Translations under genes and position numbers: made by a program
From: Hyphomicrobiales bacterium
Lineage (GTDB): Bacteria; Pseudomonadota; Alphaproteobacteria; Rhizobiales; Beijerinckiaceae
DNA length: 64,000 nucleotides
Assembly (NCBI GenBank): GCA_900470775.1
Contig: UCBZ01000004.1
Location: forward strand, 1 to 64,000
Direction: 5' to 3'
Shown here: positions 43,473-53,393 of the stretch, piece after piece
How positions within the stretch are numbered: position 1 is the stretch's first letter
Layout: every line of letters starts with the position of its first letter
Notes under the pieces: generated by a model
Seen by the model: only the letters and a program-made list of their open reading frames with translations
Told to the model about the DNA's origin: nothing
Databases searched by the model: none

Positions 43473-44569
43473 GCGCGGCCCCGATCGACCTACCGCGCTG
43501 GGCCGATACCGCGCTCGTGCCGCTCGTCAGCGTCGCGGCGGCGCTCGTCATCGCGGGTCTGGTCGTGCTGGGCATCGGCGAAAGCCCGCTGGAGGCAACC
43601 GCGCTGTTGCTGCGCGGCGCGCTCGGTTCGGCCGAAGGCATCAGCTTCACGCTCTACTACACCACGAACTTCATCTTCACGGGGCTTGCCGTCGCGGTCG
43701 CCTTCCATGCCGGGCTGTTCAATATCGGCGGCGAGGGACAGGCGACGATCGCGGGCATCTTCGCGGCGCTGGCCTGCCTCTGGCTCGCGCCGCTGCCGGG
43801 CGTGCTGCTGGTGCCGCTGGCGGTGCTGGCGGCGGCGGGCGGCGGGGCGCTCTACGGGCTGATTCCCGGCTGGCTGCAGGCGACGCGCGGCAGCCATGTC
43901 GTGATCACCACGATCATGTTCAACTTCCTGGCGGCGACTCTGACCGTCTATCTCCTCGTCGAGGTGATCGGTAAACCCGGCTCGATGCAGCCGGAGACGG
44001 CGGAGTTCGCCTCGCACGCCATCCTGACGCCGATGCACAGGCTGCTCGCGCCGCTCGGCGTCAAGCTGCCGGCGACACCGCTGAACAGCGCCTTCCTGCT
44101 GGCGCTCGCCGCACTCGTCGCGGTCTGGGCCCTGATCTTCCGCTCGCGGCTGGGCTACGCGATCCGCACCGTCGGCGCCAATCCGGGGGCTGCAGCCTAT
44201 GCCGGCATCTCGCCGGCCCGCATCACCATGGTCGCGATGGCGATCTCGGGTGCGCTGGCAGGCGGGCTCGCGGTCAACGAGGTGATGGGCGTGCAGCACC
44301 GGCTGCTGCTCGATTTCACCGCCGGCTACGGCTTCGTCGGCATAGCGGTGGCGCTGATGGGGCGCGGCCATCCGGTCGGCGTGGCGCTCGCCGCGCTGCT
44401 GTTCGGCGTGCTCTACCAGGGCGGGGCCGAACTCTCCTTCGACAAGCCCGCCATCACCCGCGACATGGTCGTGGTGATCGGCGGCGTCATCATCCTGTTC
44501 GCCGGCGCGCTCGACGGGCTGTTCCGGCGGGTGGTGGCGAGCCTTTTGCGGATCGGGCGGGGCGACTAA
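43469..44569 (+). CDS. Nucleoside ABC transporter permease 1
   Basis: This 366-residue membrane protein of the BPD_transp_2 family has about nine helices and the family loop IGGEGQATIAGIFAALA plus GISPARITMVAMAISGAL. The TTG at 43469 overlaps the ATPase stop (TTGA); the frame extends further upstream but is then within the ATPase gene. It pairs with the next permease to form the channel. Confidence 0.9.
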   Translation: MSAAPIDLPRWADTALVPLVSVAAALVIAGLVVLGIGESPLEATALLLRGALGSAEGISFTLYYTTNFIFTGLAVAVAFHAGLFNIGGEGQATIAGIFAALACLWLAPLPGVLLVPLAVLAAAGGGALYGLIPGWLQATRGSHVVITTIMFNFLAATLTVYLLVEVIGKPGSMQPETAEFASHAILTPMHRLLAPLGVKLPATPLNSAFLLALAALVAVWALIFRSRLGYAIRTVGANPGAAAYAGISPARITMVAMAISGALAGGLAVNEVMGVQHRLLLDFTAGYGFVGIAVALMGRGHPVGVALAALLFGVLYQGGAELSFDKPAITRDMVVVIGGVIILFAGALDGLFRRVVASLLRIGRGD

Positions 44570-44571
44570 CG

Positions 44572-45546
44572 ATGGACTGGGTCGCAACCTTCGCCGTCAT
44601 CCTCGATTCCGCCATCCGGCTGTCGGTGCCGCTGCTCTGCGCCGCGCTGGCGGGGCTCTGGTCGGAGCGGGCCGGCGTCGTCGATATCGGGCTCGAGGGC
44701 AAGATGCTGATCGCCGCCTTCGCCTCGGCCGTCATCGCGGCGCAGAGCGGCTCGGCCTGGGCCGGGCTGATCGCCGGCATGCTCGCATCGATCGCGCTTT
44801 CTTTGGTGCATGGCTTTGCCGCGATCACCTGGCGCGGCAACCAGATCGTCTCCGGCGTCGCCATCAACATGCTGGCGGCGGGGCTAACCGTGATCCTCGG
44901 CAATGCCTGGTACGGGCAGGGCGGGCGTACGCCGACGCTCGAAGGCGCAGCTCGCTTCGGCGAGGTCACGCTGCCCTTCGCCACGACGCTGCGCAGCCAC
45001 ATACCTGTGCTCGGGCTAATCTATGACGAGGTCGTCTCCGGCCAATCGGCGCCGGCCTACCTCGCCGTGCTGGCCCTGGTGGTGACGGCGGTGGTGCTCA
45101 AGCGGACGCGCTTCGGCCTGCGCCTGCGCGCGGTCGGCGAGAACCCTGCCGCCGTCGATACCGCCGGCATCTCGGTCGCCGGCTTGCGCTATGGTGCGGT
45201 CATCATTTGCGGGGCGCTTTGCGGGCTGGGCGGGACCTATCTCGCGGTGTCACAATCGGCCGGCTTTCTGCCGCATATGACCGCCGGCAAGGGCTTCATC
45301 GCGCTCGCCGCCGTGATCTTCGCCAATTGGCGGCCCTGGCAGGCGCTCTGGGCCTGCCTTCTTTTCGGGGCGCTGGACGCGATCGCGATCCGTCTGCAGG
45401 GCGTCGCTCTGCCCGGAATCGGGCAGGTTCCGGTGCAGGCGATCCAGGCCCTGCCCTATCTGATGACGGTGATCCTGCTCGCCGGCTTCATCGGCAAGTC
45501 GACGCCACCCAAGGCCTCCGGCCTGCCCTATGTGAAGGAGCGCTGA
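44572..45546 (+). CDS. Nucleoside ABC transporter permease 2
   Basis: This 324-residue BPD_transp_2 membrane protein begins MDWVATFAVILDSAIRLSVP and contains GVVDIGLEGKMLIAAFASAV and ENPAAVDTAGISVAGLRYG, typical of the second subunit of the BMP-dependent importer. It starts 2 bases after permease 1. The next gene, cdd, follows by 5 bases. Confidence 0.92.
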   Translation: MDWVATFAVILDSAIRLSVPLLCAALAGLWSERAGVVDIGLEGKMLIAAFASAVIAAQSGSAWAGLIAGMLASIALSLVHGFAAITWRGNQIVSGVAINMLAAGLTVILGNAWYGQGGRTPTLEGAARFGEVTLPFATTLRSHIPVLGLIYDEVVSGQSAPAYLAVLALVVTAVVLKRTRFGLRLRAVGENPAAVDTAGISVAGLRYGAVIICGALCGLGGTYLAVSQSAGFLPHMTAGKGFIALAAVIFANWRPWQALWACLLFGALDAIAIRLQGVALPGIGQVPVQAIQALPYLMTVILLAGFIGKSTPPKASGLPYVKER

Positions 45547-45551
45547 GCGCC

Positions 45552-45968
45552 ATGGCGAGCCAGCCGGAGATGGATTTCGAGGCGCTGTTTGCCGTGGCAG
45601 CGCGGGTGCAGCCACTCGCCTATGCGCCCTATTCCCGCTTCAAGGTCGGCGCCGCGATCCTAGCCGATGACGGCGCCGTCTATCCCGGCTGCAATGTCGA
45701 GAACGCCGCCTATCCTTCAGGAAGCTGCGCCGAACAGGGCGCGATCTCGGCGATGATCGCAGGCGGCGGCCTTCGCATCGCGGCCATCGTGGTGATGGGC
45801 GAAGGCGAGATGCTGGTCACGCCCTGCGGCGCCTGCCGCCAGCGCATCCGAGAATTCGCCGACCCGAACACGCCCGTCGCAATCGCCGGGCCGGGCGGCA
45901 TCCGGCAACGCTTTTCGCTGGCCGAGCTGTTGCCAGCGTCGTTCGGACCAGACAATTTGCGCCGGTGA
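45552..45968 (+). CDS. cdd: Cytidine deaminase
   Basis: This 138-residue enzyme deaminates cytidine and deoxycytidine. The zinc site is formed by Cys59 of SCAEQ, Cys92 and Cys95 of PCGACRQ, with Glu61 as the proton shuttle. PYSRFKVGAAILADDG and GCNVENAAYP are the other family blocks. It follows the permeases in the nucleoside operon. Confidence 0.94.
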   Translation: MASQPEMDFEALFAVAARVQPLAYAPYSRFKVGAAILADDGAVYPGCNVENAAYPSGSCAEQGAISAMIAGGGLRIAAIVVMGEGEMLVTPCGACRQRIREFADPNTPVAIAGPGGIRQRFSLAELLPASFGPDNLRR

Positions 45969-46023
45969 TTTGCTTTCCGGACCTCCTGCCCGGGCAGGTG
46001 ATTGCGTGACCGGGGGAGACACC

Positions 46024-46836
46024 ATGGCGGCCGATCCAGTGTTCGACCAGGCGGCATCGACCTTGATCGACCGCGGCGTGGATGGTGCGATCGAATGCGC
46101 GATCGTGCTCGGCACCGGCTTGGGTCGGATCGTCGAGGAGATGCAGGACAGGATCACGATCCCCTTCGCCGAGATCCCGGGATTTCCGGAGGGCTCAGTC
46201 TCCGGCCATGCCAAGCAACTGAGCTACGGCAGCCTGCATGGCAAGAAGGTGCTGATCTTCGAGGGCCGGGCGCATTACTACGAAAGCGGCAACCCAGCCG
46301 TGATGCGCGTGCCGATCGGCATGCTGGCCGCCTTCGGCTCGCCGCCCCTGATCCTGACCAATGCCGCCGGCTCGGTGAAGCCTGAGCTGCGGCCGGGCGG
46401 GCTTGCCCTGATCACCGACCACATCAATTTGAACGGCCCTAATCCGCTTGTCGGCGACACCGGCGACGGGCGCTTCGTGCCGATGGTCGACGCCTATGAC
46501 GTCAACCTGCGCGGACGGCTGACGCGTGCCGCGGCGAGCTCGGGCGTGCATCTCGGCGAGGGCGTCTATATGTGGTTCACCGGGCCGAGCTTCGAGACTC
46601 CGGCCGAGATCAGGATGGCCAAGTTGCTGGGCGCGGATCTGGTCGGCATGTCGACGGTGCCGGAGGTGATCTTGGCGCGGCGCTTCGGCATCCGTGTCGC
46701 CGCCGTCTCGGTCATCACCAATATGGGCGCCGGCCTGCTCGGCGGCACGCCCAGCCACAGCGAGACGCGCGACGTCGCCACGGGCGCCACAACGGGGTTG
46801 CGCCGACTTCTGCGCGCCTTCCTGTCGGAGCTCTAG
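46024..46836 (+). CDS. punA: Purine nucleoside phosphorylase
   Basis: This 270-residue enzyme of the trimeric PNP/MTAP family cleaves purine (deoxy)nucleosides with phosphate. ECAIVLGTGLGRIVEEMQD, GFPEGSVSGHAKQL, FEGRAHYYE, TNAAGSVKP, FTGPSFETPAEIRM and GMSTVPEVILARR are present. It releases (deoxy)ribose-1-phosphate and base. It ends 2 bases before deoC. Confidence 0.94.
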   Translation: MAADPVFDQAASTLIDRGVDGAIECAIVLGTGLGRIVEEMQDRITIPFAEIPGFPEGSVSGHAKQLSYGSLHGKKVLIFEGRAHYYESGNPAVMRVPIGMLAAFGSPPLILTNAAGSVKPELRPGGLALITDHINLNGPNPLVGDTGDGRFVPMVDAYDVNLRGRLTRAAASSGVHLGEGVYMWFTGPSFETPAEIRMAKLLGADLVGMSTVPEVILARRFGIRVAAVSVITNMGAGLLGGTPSHSETRDVATGATTGLRRLLRAFLSEL

Positions 46837-46838
46837 GC

Positions 46839-47609
46839 ATGTCGGACATTCTGCTGGCAAAGCGCGCGCTCGCGCTGCTCGATCTCACCGATCTCGCGGA
46901 GGATTCCAGCACGGCCAGCGTGCGGGCGCTGTGCCAGCGCGCGGTCGGTGGACCGGTACCGGTCGCCGCGATCTGCATCTGGCCGCGTTTCATCGGCGCG
47001 GCGCGAGAAGCGCTGCAAGACTCTGCGCTCGGAACCTCCCTGCGCATCGCCACGGTGGTCAACTTCCCCGCGGGCGGCGCGGATGTCGCCGCGGTCACGG
47101 ATGAGACGCAGGCCGCGCTCGCTGCGGGTGCCGACGAAATCGACCTCGTCCTGCCCTGGCGAGCTTTCCTGCAGGGCGACCGCGAGAGCGCGCGTGAGAT
47201 GGTCGAGCGGATCAAGCAAAGCTGCGGGGCCAAGACGCTCAAGGTCATCCTCGAAACCGGCGAGTATCCCGATCTCGACCATGTCCACGCAGCCTCGGAA
47301 CTCGCCATCTCGGCCGGCGCCGATTTCATCAAGACCTCGACCGGCAAGACCACGCATTCGGCGAGCCTGCCGGCGGCGCGGACGATGCTGAACGTCATCG
47401 CGGCGGCGGGGCGTACCGTCGGCTTGAAACCATCGGGCGGCATCCGCACGCTGGCCGACGCAGCCGGCTATCTCGCGCTCGCCGACGAGATCATGGGGCC
47501 AGGCTGGGCCACACCCGAAACCTTCCGCTTCGGCGCGAGCGGGCTGCACCAGGTGCTGGCCGATGTCATCGCCGGAGGCACGGCAGAACAGGCAAGCGGA
47601 CCCTATTGA
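46839..47609 (+). CDS. deoC: Deoxyribose-phosphate aldolase
   Basis: This 256-residue class I aldolase splits 2-deoxyribose-5-phosphate into glyceraldehyde-3-phosphate and acetaldehyde. The Schiff-base Lys165 is in [10 protein letters not shown], Asp102 is in DEIDLVLPW, and the second Lys is in [10 protein letters not shown]. It sits between the purine phosphorylase and deoA. Confidence 0.95.
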   Translation: MSDILLAKRALALLDLTDLAEDSSTASVRALCQRAVGGPVPVAAICIWPRFIGAAREALQDSALGTSLRIATVVNFPAGGADVAAVTDETQAALAAGADEIDLVLPWRAFLQGDRESAREMVERIKQSCGAKTLKVILETGEYPDLDHVHAASELAISAGADFIKTSTGKTTHSASLPAARTMLNVIAAAGRTVGLKPSGGIRTLADAAGYLALADEIMGPGWATPETFRFGASGLHQVLADVIAGGTAEQASGPY

Positions 47610-47610
47610 G

Positions 47611-48939
47611 ATGAAGCTGACGCAGGAAATCATCGCCGCCAAGCGCGACGGCGGCGAATTGCCCGATGCCGATATCCGCCAGATCGTCGCCGGCATTGCC
47701 GATCATTCGGTCAGCGAGGGGCAGGCTGCCGCCTTCGCCATGGCGGTGTTCTTCCGCGACATGACCGTGAAGGAGCGCGTCGCGCTGACGCTGTCGATGC
47801 GCGATTCCGGCACGGTGCTGAACTGGGACGACCTGCCGGGACCGGCGCTCGACAAGCATTCGACCGGCGGCGTCGGCGACACTGTCAGCCTGCCGCTGGC
47901 GGCAGCGGTTGCAGCCTGTGGCGGCTATGTACCGATGATCTCCGGACGGGGGCTCGGCCATACCGGCGGCACGCTCGACAAGCTCGATTCCGTGCCGGGC
48001 TATGTCACGCAGCCCGACAACGACCTCTTCCGTAAGGTGGTGCGGAGTGAGGGCTGCGCCATCATCGGCCAGACCGCCGATCTCGCGCCAGCCGACAAGC
48101 GGCTCTACGCCATCCGGGACGTGACCGCGACGGTCGAGACGATTCCGCTGCTGACCTCCTCGATCCTGTCGAAGAAGCTCGCGGCCGGGCTTCACGGGCT
48201 GGCGATGGATGTGAAATACGGCTCGGGCGCCTTCCTGCCGGATTATGCCAAGGCGCGGGCGCTGGCCGATGCGCTGGTCGGCGTCGCCAATCATTCCGGC
48301 CTGCCGACGACGGCGCTGATGACCGACATGGACGAGCCGCTGGCGAGCGCCGCCGGCAATGCGCTCGAAGTCGCTTACGCCCTCGACCACCTGACCGGAA
48401 AGCGGCGCGAGCCGCGCTTCCACGAGGTCACAGTTGCGCTCGCCGCCGAGATGCTGCTGCTCGGACGGCTCGCCGGCGACATCGACGAGGCCAGGGCAAA
48501 GATCGAGGCCGCTTTCGCCAGCGGGGCGGCGGCCGAGCGCTTTGCGAAGATGATCGCGGCGCTGGGCGGACCGACCGATCTGCTGGAGCGGCCGGACAAG
48601 CATCTTGCCGCCGCGCCGATCGTGAAGCCGGTCTTCGCCACTTCGCCCGGCACGGTCCAGGCCATCGACACGCGCGGCGTCGGCCAGGCCGTGGTGGCGC
48701 TCGGCGGCGGGCGGACGCGGCCGCAGGACGCGATCGACCATGCCGTCGGCATCGTCGCACTCGCGGAAATGGGAGCTGTCGTCGATCCCGACCGCCCGCT
48801 CGGCATCGTCCATGCCCGCGACGAGGCCGGCTTCGCCCGGGCGGAGGCGCGCTTGCGCGATGCCTATCGCCTGGGAGAGGGTACGCCCCAACGCGGTCGC
48901 CTGATCGCCGAACGCATCACGGAGAGTTCGCACGCATGA
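47611..48939 (+). CDS. deoA: Thymidine phosphorylase
   Basis: This 442-residue pyrimidine-nucleoside phosphorylase cleaves thymidine and deoxyuridine. Family blocks are [17 protein letters not shown] (the phosphate-binding region), [19 protein letters not shown] and [11 protein letters not shown]. It completes the deoxynucleoside arm of the operon. No phosphopentomutase gene (deoB) is present in the window, although it is needed to convert deoxyribose-1-phosphate for DeoC. Its stop overlaps the next start (ATGA). Confidence 0.95.
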   Translation: MKLTQEIIAAKRDGGELPDADIRQIVAGIADHSVSEGQAAAFAMAVFFRDMTVKERVALTLSMRDSGTVLNWDDLPGPALDKHSTGGVGDTVSLPLAAAVAACGGYVPMISGRGLGHTGGTLDKLDSVPGYVTQPDNDLFRKVVRSEGCAIIGQTADLAPADKRLYAIRDVTATVETIPLLTSSILSKKLAAGLHGLAMDVKYGSGAFLPDYAKARALADALVGVANHSGLPTTALMTDMDEPLASAAGNALEVAYALDHLTGKRREPRFHEVTVALAAEMLLLGRLAGDIDEARAKIEAAFASGAAAERFAKMIAALGGPTDLLERPDKHLAAAPIVKPVFATSPGTVQAIDTRGVGQAVVALGGGRTRPQDAIDHAVGIVALAEMGAVVDPDRPLGIVHARDEAGFARAEARLRDAYRLGEGTPQRGRLIAERITESSHA

Positions 48940-49880
48940 GCCTGCTTCTGGCAATGACCGGCTGGCATGTCGAGGATTGGCGCGCGCGCTTCCAGGCGCT
49001 GCTGCCGGACATGCCGATCGTGACGCTTGGAGAACCTTTCGACCGGCGCTCGGTGCATTATGTCGCGAGCTGGAAGCATCCGGAGGGCAGCCTGGCCGGC
49101 TTGCCCACCCTCGCGGCGGTCTTCTCGCTCGGTGCCGGCGTCGACCATCTCTTCGCCGATACGCGCCTGCCCGACGTGCCGATCGCGCGCGTGGTCGATC
49201 CCGACCTGACAACGCGGATGAGCGAATACATCGTGCTGCATTGCCTGATGATCCTGCGCCAGCAGCGCCGCTACGACGCGCAGCAGCCGCAGAAGAGCTG
49301 GGACGACGACCGCAACCAGCCGGCTGCGCGCTCGGTGCGCGTCGGCGTGATGGGGCTGGGCGAACTCGGGCAGGATGCCGTCCATAAGCTCAAGGTGATG
49401 GGCTTCAATGTGGCCGGCTGGAGCCGGTCGCCGAAGGCCATCGACGGCTTGGCGACATTTTCGGGCACCGAGGGGATGGCGCCCTTCCTCGCCCGGACCG
49501 ACATCCTGGTCAGCCTGTTGCCGCTGACGCCCGAGACGCGCGGCACGATCAACGCCACGCTGCTCGCCGGCCTCGCGCAAGACGGGCGCCTCGGTGGGCC
49601 GTTCCTGGTCAATGCCGGGCGCGGCGGACTTCAGGTCGAGGCCGACATCCTCGCCGCGCTCGACGCCGGGACGCTGAAGGGCGCGACGCTCGACGTGTTC
49701 GAGACCGAGCCTTTGCCGGCTGAGTCACGGCTTTGGACGCATCCGGCAGTGACGGTGACGCCGCATAATGCGGCGATGTCGGAGCCCGAAGCCATCGCCA
49801 CGCTGATCTCGGCCCAGATCCGGCGGCTGGAGGCCGGTGAGCCGCTGGAGCACGTCGTCGATCCCGCGCGGGGCTATTGA
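48936..49880 (+). CDS. D-2-hydroxyacid dehydrogenase (glyoxylate/hydroxypyruvate reductase type)
   Basis: This 314-residue NAD(P)-dependent enzyme resembles GhrA-type reductases. [17 protein letters not shown] is the nucleotide motif, followed by [31 protein letters not shown] and the C-terminal His block [16 protein letters not shown]. It overlaps deoA by 4 bases, so it is part of the operon. A role in handling a catabolic by-product such as glycolate or a hydroxypyruvate-like acid is possible but inferred; uracil phosphoribosyltransferase, often last in such operons, is absent. Confidence 0.87.
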   Translation: MSLLLAMTGWHVEDWRARFQALLPDMPIVTLGEPFDRRSVHYVASWKHPEGSLAGLPTLAAVFSLGAGVDHLFADTRLPDVPIARVVDPDLTTRMSEYIVLHCLMILRQQRRYDAQQPQKSWDDDRNQPAARSVRVGVMGLGELGQDAVHKLKVMGFNVAGWSRSPKAIDGLATFSGTEGMAPFLARTDILVSLLPLTPETRGTINATLLAGLAQDGRLGGPFLVNAGRGGLQVEADILAALDAGTLKGATLDVFETEPLPAESRLWTHPAVTVTPHNAAMSEPEAIATLISAQIRRLEAGEPLEHVVDPARGY

Positions 49881-49916
49881 GCGGAGCGCTCGCTAGACCG
49901 TGCCGATTTTGTACGG

Positions 49917-50043
49917 AAACACCTCGTCATCCCGGCCGTAGCGAAGCGGAGCGCCGGGATCCATCATAGAGTACGACGGTGCCTTACGATGGATCCCGGA
50001 GCGGCGCGGCTTCGCCGCTTGTCCGGGATGACGAGGTGTTTCC
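49917..50043. repeat. Intergenic palindromic repeat, class A, copy 3
   Basis: Long outer arms GAAACACCTCGTCATCCCGG and CCGGGATGACGAGGTGTTTC pair over 20 bases; inside, GGATCCATC and GATGGATCC pair as in the other copies. It lies between the convergent ends of the 2-hydroxyacid dehydrogenase and the SDR gene and could act as a bidirectional terminator or mRNA 3'-end hairpin. Confidence 0.85.
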
Positions 50044-50061
50044 ACCCGAATGAAGCAGGCG

Positions 50062-50901
50062 CTAGCCCTCCAAAAACGCCTTGAAGGCCTCGCCGTGATC
50101 GGGATGCCAGCGTGACAGCGGCGGGCGGTTCTCGATGATGTCGCCCATCGCCCAGGCCATGCGCTTCTCGTCGAGATCACGCGTCGTCTCCCCATCCGGG
50201 CAAAGGATGTAGAAATCGCCGGCGGCGAGGCGTTCCAGCATGAAATCGACGGTCTGCTCCGGCGTCCAGGCGCCGGCCGGCTTCTCGGCGCGGCCCCGCG
50301 CCGTCAACCCGGTGAAGACGAAGCCGGGGATCAGCAGATGGGCGGAGAGCTGGTGGCCTTCGCGTCCACGCAATTCGTGCTGCAGCGCCTCGGTGAAGAC
50401 CTTCACCCCGGCCTTGGAGATGTTGTAGGCGGGGTTTCCGGGCGGGGTGGTGATGCCCTGCTTCGAGCCGGTGTTGATGATCAGGCCGGGCTGGCCACCT
50501 TCCAGCATCATGGGTGCGAAGACCTGGCAGCCATTGATCACGCCCCAGAGATTGACGGCGAGAACGCGCTGCCAGTCGTCCAGCGGCCCAAAGATGGTGC
50601 CGCCGGGCTGGATGCCGGCATTGTTCATCAGGACATGGACGGCGCCGAAGCGCTTGATCACCTCATCGCGCAATGCCTCGACGGCGGTGCGATCGGCGAC
50701 ATCGACCGCCCGCTCCAACACCGTGCCGGCGGAGCCCTGCAGTTCGGCTGCCGCGGCAGCGAGCGCGGCCGCGTTGCGATCGACGAGAACGATGCTCATG
50801 CCGCGCGCGGCGAAAACGCGGGCGGCCGCCAGCCCGATGCCGGAAGCGCCTCCGGTGACGACCGCAACATGTCCGGGAGCCAGCGCAGGAAGGGATGCCA
50901 T
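50062..50901 (-). CDS. Short-chain dehydrogenase/reductase
   Basis: This 279-residue SDR has the cofactor motif TGGASGIG, NNAG, and the catalytic Tyr-x3-Lys in NPAYNISKAGVK. An Asp in VDRNAA after strand 2 favours NAD(H). The substrate is unknown. It ends toward the palindrome and diverges from the phytase-like gene. Confidence 0.88.
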   Translation of the reverse strand: MASLPALAPGHVAVVTGGASGIGLAAARVFAARGMSIVLVDRNAAALAAAAAELQGSAGTVLERAVDVADRTAVEALRDEVIKRFGAVHVLMNNAGIQPGGTIFGPLDDWQRVLAVNLWGVINGCQVFAPMMLEGGQPGLIINTGSKQGITTPPGNPAYNISKAGVKVFTEALQHELRGREGHQLSAHLLIPGFVFTGLTARGRAEKPAGAWTPEQTVDFMLERLAAGDFYILCPDGETTRDLDEKRMAWAMGDIIENRPPLSRWHPDHGEAFKAFLEG

Positions 50902-51033
50902 CGGTGTTGACCTCGTTGGTGTTCGGGAGCGCCGGCTTCAGTGACACGCGATGCCGGCACGATCGTGACGGCCATGCCTGCTTTCGGCGACCGTTGCCAT
51001 CCAGATTGCGCCATGGCCCACGCTTGGACCGGA

Positions 51034-51051
51034 TCGTCATCCGACTGTCAC
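51034..51051 (+). promoter_or_regulatory. Candidate PhoB box upstream of the phytase-like gene
   Basis: TCGTCATCCGACTGTCAC has two GTCA half-sites 11 bases apart; the second, CTGTCAC, is perfect. It lies 75 bases before the start of a phytase-domain protein, a fitting target for phosphate control. Confidence 0.5.
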
Positions 51052-51125
51052 CTGCCCGTCTTCGTTCTGAAATCCGGCACCGCCAATCGAGCGGGGTGAT
51101 GATCCCCTTCAGCCCGGAGCGTTCC

Positions 51126-52490
51126 ATGCGCCTTCCCCTGATCGCAGCCATGCTGCTGTCCTCGACCATCCTTGCCGGCGCGCAGGACGCGCAAAAGGAG
51201 TTCCCGGCCAAGCTGCTCGGCCATGCGCTGCTGCCGGCCAACACCATGGTCGCGGCGCCCGCCGACGCACCGGCCGACCTCAAGGTCTCCGGCAAGTTCA
51301 TGACGCCGGGCAAGCGCACCGACGCGGTCGGCTCCGTCATGGGCACATCGGGTGGCCGCCCGACCGGTCTCTCGACTCCGTTCCAGGGCCAGCCAGTCCA
51401 GGGCTTCTCCGGCATCCGCTCGCTCGGCAATGGCGAGTTCCTGGTGCTGACCGACAACGGCTTCGGCGCCAAGGCGAACTCGCCCGACGCGATGCTGTTC
51501 TTCCACCGGATCAAGGCCGATTTCGCGGGCGGCCAGATCGAGCGCCTCGCCACCACCTTCCTGCACGATCCCGACAAGAAGGTGCCGTTCCGCATCGCCA
51601 ATGAAGGTACCGAGAAGCGCTACCTGACCGGTTCGGATTTCGATCCGGAATCGATCCAACCGATTGGCGGCAAGTTCTGGATCGGCGACGAGTTCGGCCC
51701 CTATCTCATCCGCGTCGATGCGACCGGCAAGGTCGAGGCGGTGTTCGAGACCACGGTCGACGGCAAGCCGGTGCGCTCGCCCGATCATTACGCCGTGACC
51801 ACGCCGGGCGCGCCGGACGCGGCCCTGCCGGTGCCGTTCACCGCCCGCCGCTCCAAGGGCTATGAGGGCATGGCGCAGTCGCCCGATGGCCGCTTCCTCT
51901 ACCCGCTGCTGGAAGGCCCGCTCTGGAACACCGAAGCCAAGGCCAATGAGCAGGTCGACGGCAAGGACGCGTTGCGCATCCTCGAATTCGACGTCGCCGC
52001 CGAGAAGTGGACCGGCCGCTCCTGGTTTTTCCCGCTCGAGGACAAGGTCAACGCCATCGGCGACTTCAACATGATCGACGGAACTACCGCGCTGATCATC
52101 GAACGCGATAACGGCGAAGGCACAGGTGACAAGGCCTGCGCTCCGGGAAGCCGCGGCCCGGACTGCTTCCACGACCTCGCCAAGTTCAAGCGCATCGTGA
52201 AGATCGAGATGACCGACGCCAATGTCGGCAAGTCGGTCCGCAAGATCGGCTTCATCGACCTGATGAAGATCGCCGACCCCGACAAGAAGGCCAAGCAGGG
52301 CGCTATCGACGGCGTGCTGCCCTTCCCCTTCTTCACCATCGAGAACGTCGATGTCGTCGACCGCGCCAACGGCATCATCGTCGTCGGCAACGACAACAAC
52401 CTGCCCTTCTCCTCCTCGCGCGACCCGAAGAAGGCAGACGACAACGAGCTGGTGCTGCTCTCGGTGAAGGAACTGCTCGACGCGAAGTGA
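51126..52490 (+). CDS. Secreted esterase-like phytase-domain protein
   Basis: This 454-residue protein has a Sec signal ([20 protein letters not shown]) and then the esterase-like activity of phytase domain (Phytase-like, PF13449 type). [50 protein letters not shown], and [20 protein letters not shown] are visible. The family is a beta-propeller that may hydrolyse phosphate esters; activity is not proved by sequence. A candidate PhoB box precedes the gene. The open frame extends upstream to 50895 but lacks the signal. It ends toward a class B palindrome. Confidence 0.88.
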   Translation: MRLPLIAAMLLSSTILAGAQDAQKEFPAKLLGHALLPANTMVAAPADAPADLKVSGKFMTPGKRTDAVGSVMGTSGGRPTGLSTPFQGQPVQGFSGIRSLGNGEFLVLTDNGFGAKANSPDAMLFFHRIKADFAGGQIERLATTFLHDPDKKVPFRIANEGTEKRYLTGSDFDPESIQPIGGKFWIGDEFGPYLIRVDATGKVEAVFETTVDGKPVRSPDHYAVTTPGAPDAALPVPFTARRSKGYEGMAQSPDGRFLYPLLEGPLWNTEAKANEQVDGKDALRILEFDVAAEKWTGRSWFFPLEDKVNAIGDFNMIDGTTALIIERDNGEGTGDKACAPGSRGPDCFHDLAKFKRIVKIEMTDANVGKSVRKIGFIDLMKIADPDKKAKQGAIDGVLPFPFFTIENVDVVDRANGIIVVGNDNNLPFSSSRDPKKADDNELVLLSVKELLDAK

Positions 52491-52505
52491 GGCGCGGCAA
52501 AGCGC

Positions 52506-52598
52506 CGTCATTCTCGGGCGGAGCGAAGCGCAGACCCGAGAATCTCAGGACCAGCGAACTGGTTTCCGAGATGCTCGGGTCAAGCCCGAGCATGACGG
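52506..52598. repeat. Intergenic palindromic repeat, class B, copy 2
   Basis: Arms CGTCATTCTCGGGC and GCTCGGGTCAAGCCCGA plus GCATGACGG match copy 1 closely, including AGCGAAGCGCAGACC. It lies between the convergent ends of the phytase-like gene and the sugar-ABC ATPase gene. Confidence 0.85.
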
Positions 52599-52608
52599 TT
52601 CCCTTTCC

Positions 52609-53388
52609 CTACCCCCGCAATGCCCCCGGCCCGGGCACCGCCCCGGCCGGGCATTTGCCCGAGATGATCATGCCCAGGACCTCGTCCTGGGTGACGTCGC
52701 CCGTCCGGGCAGTGCCGACGACGCGGCCGTTCTTCATCACGCTGACGCGGTCGGCGAGGTCGAAGACGTCGTGCAAATCGTGGCTGATCAGGAAGATGCC
52801 GATGCCCTGGCGCTTGAGCTCGAGGATGAGTTCGGCCACCTGTCTCGTCTCGGCCGGGCCGAGCGCCGCCGTGGGCTCGTCCATGATCAGCACGCGGGCA
52901 TTGAAATAGATCGCCCGTGCGATCGCGACCGACTGGCGCTGGCCGCCCGAGAGCGCCTTGACCGGCTCCTTGAAGCGGCGGAAATGCGGGTTGAGCCGGC
53001 CCATCACCTTGCGGGTCTCGGCCTCCATCGTCGAATCGTCGAGGGTTCGCCAGGGCGTCAGCAATTCGCGCCCGAGGAAGATGTTGGCGGCGGCGTCGAC
53101 ATTGTCGGCGAGCGCTAGCGTCTGGTAGATCGTCTCGATGCCGTGGCGCTTGGCGTCGCGCGGACTACCGATCGAGACCGGTTCGCCATTGACCCGGATC
53201 TCGCCGGAATCGGCCCGGTAGGCCCCGGACAGGATCTTGATCAAGGTCGATTTGCCGGCGCCGTTATGGCCGAGCAGGCCGACGACCTCGCCGGGATGAA
53301 GATCGACGCTAACCGCATCGACCGCCTTGATGCCGCCGAAGGCGATGGAGATGTCGCGCATCTCGACGAGGGGGCTGGTGATATCCAT
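52609..53388 (-). CDS. xylG: Sugar (xylose-type) ABC transporter ATPase, single domain
   Basis: This 259-residue ATPase has one ABC domain: Walker [12 protein letters not shown], signature [16 protein letters not shown], Walker [13 protein letters not shown]. Half-size ATPases with FrcA-like features occur in alphaproteobacterial sugar importers, unlike the double-domain E. coli XylG. It follows the permease by 5 bases. The assignment to xylose depends on the binding protein and is tentative. Confidence 0.82.
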   Translation of the reverse strand: MDITSPLVEMRDISIAFGGIKAVDAVSVDLHPGEVVGLLGHNGAGKSTLIKILSGAYRADSGEIRVNGEPVSIGSPRDAKRHGIETIYQTLALADNVDAAANIFLGRELLTPWRTLDDSTMEAETRKVMGRLNPHFRRFKEPVKALSGGQRQSVAIARAIYFNARVLIMDEPTAALGPAETRQVAELILELKRQGIGIFLISHDLHDVFDLADRVSVMKNGRVVGTARTGDVTQDEVLGMIISGKCPAGAVPGPGALRG

Positions 53389-53393
53389 GGCGC

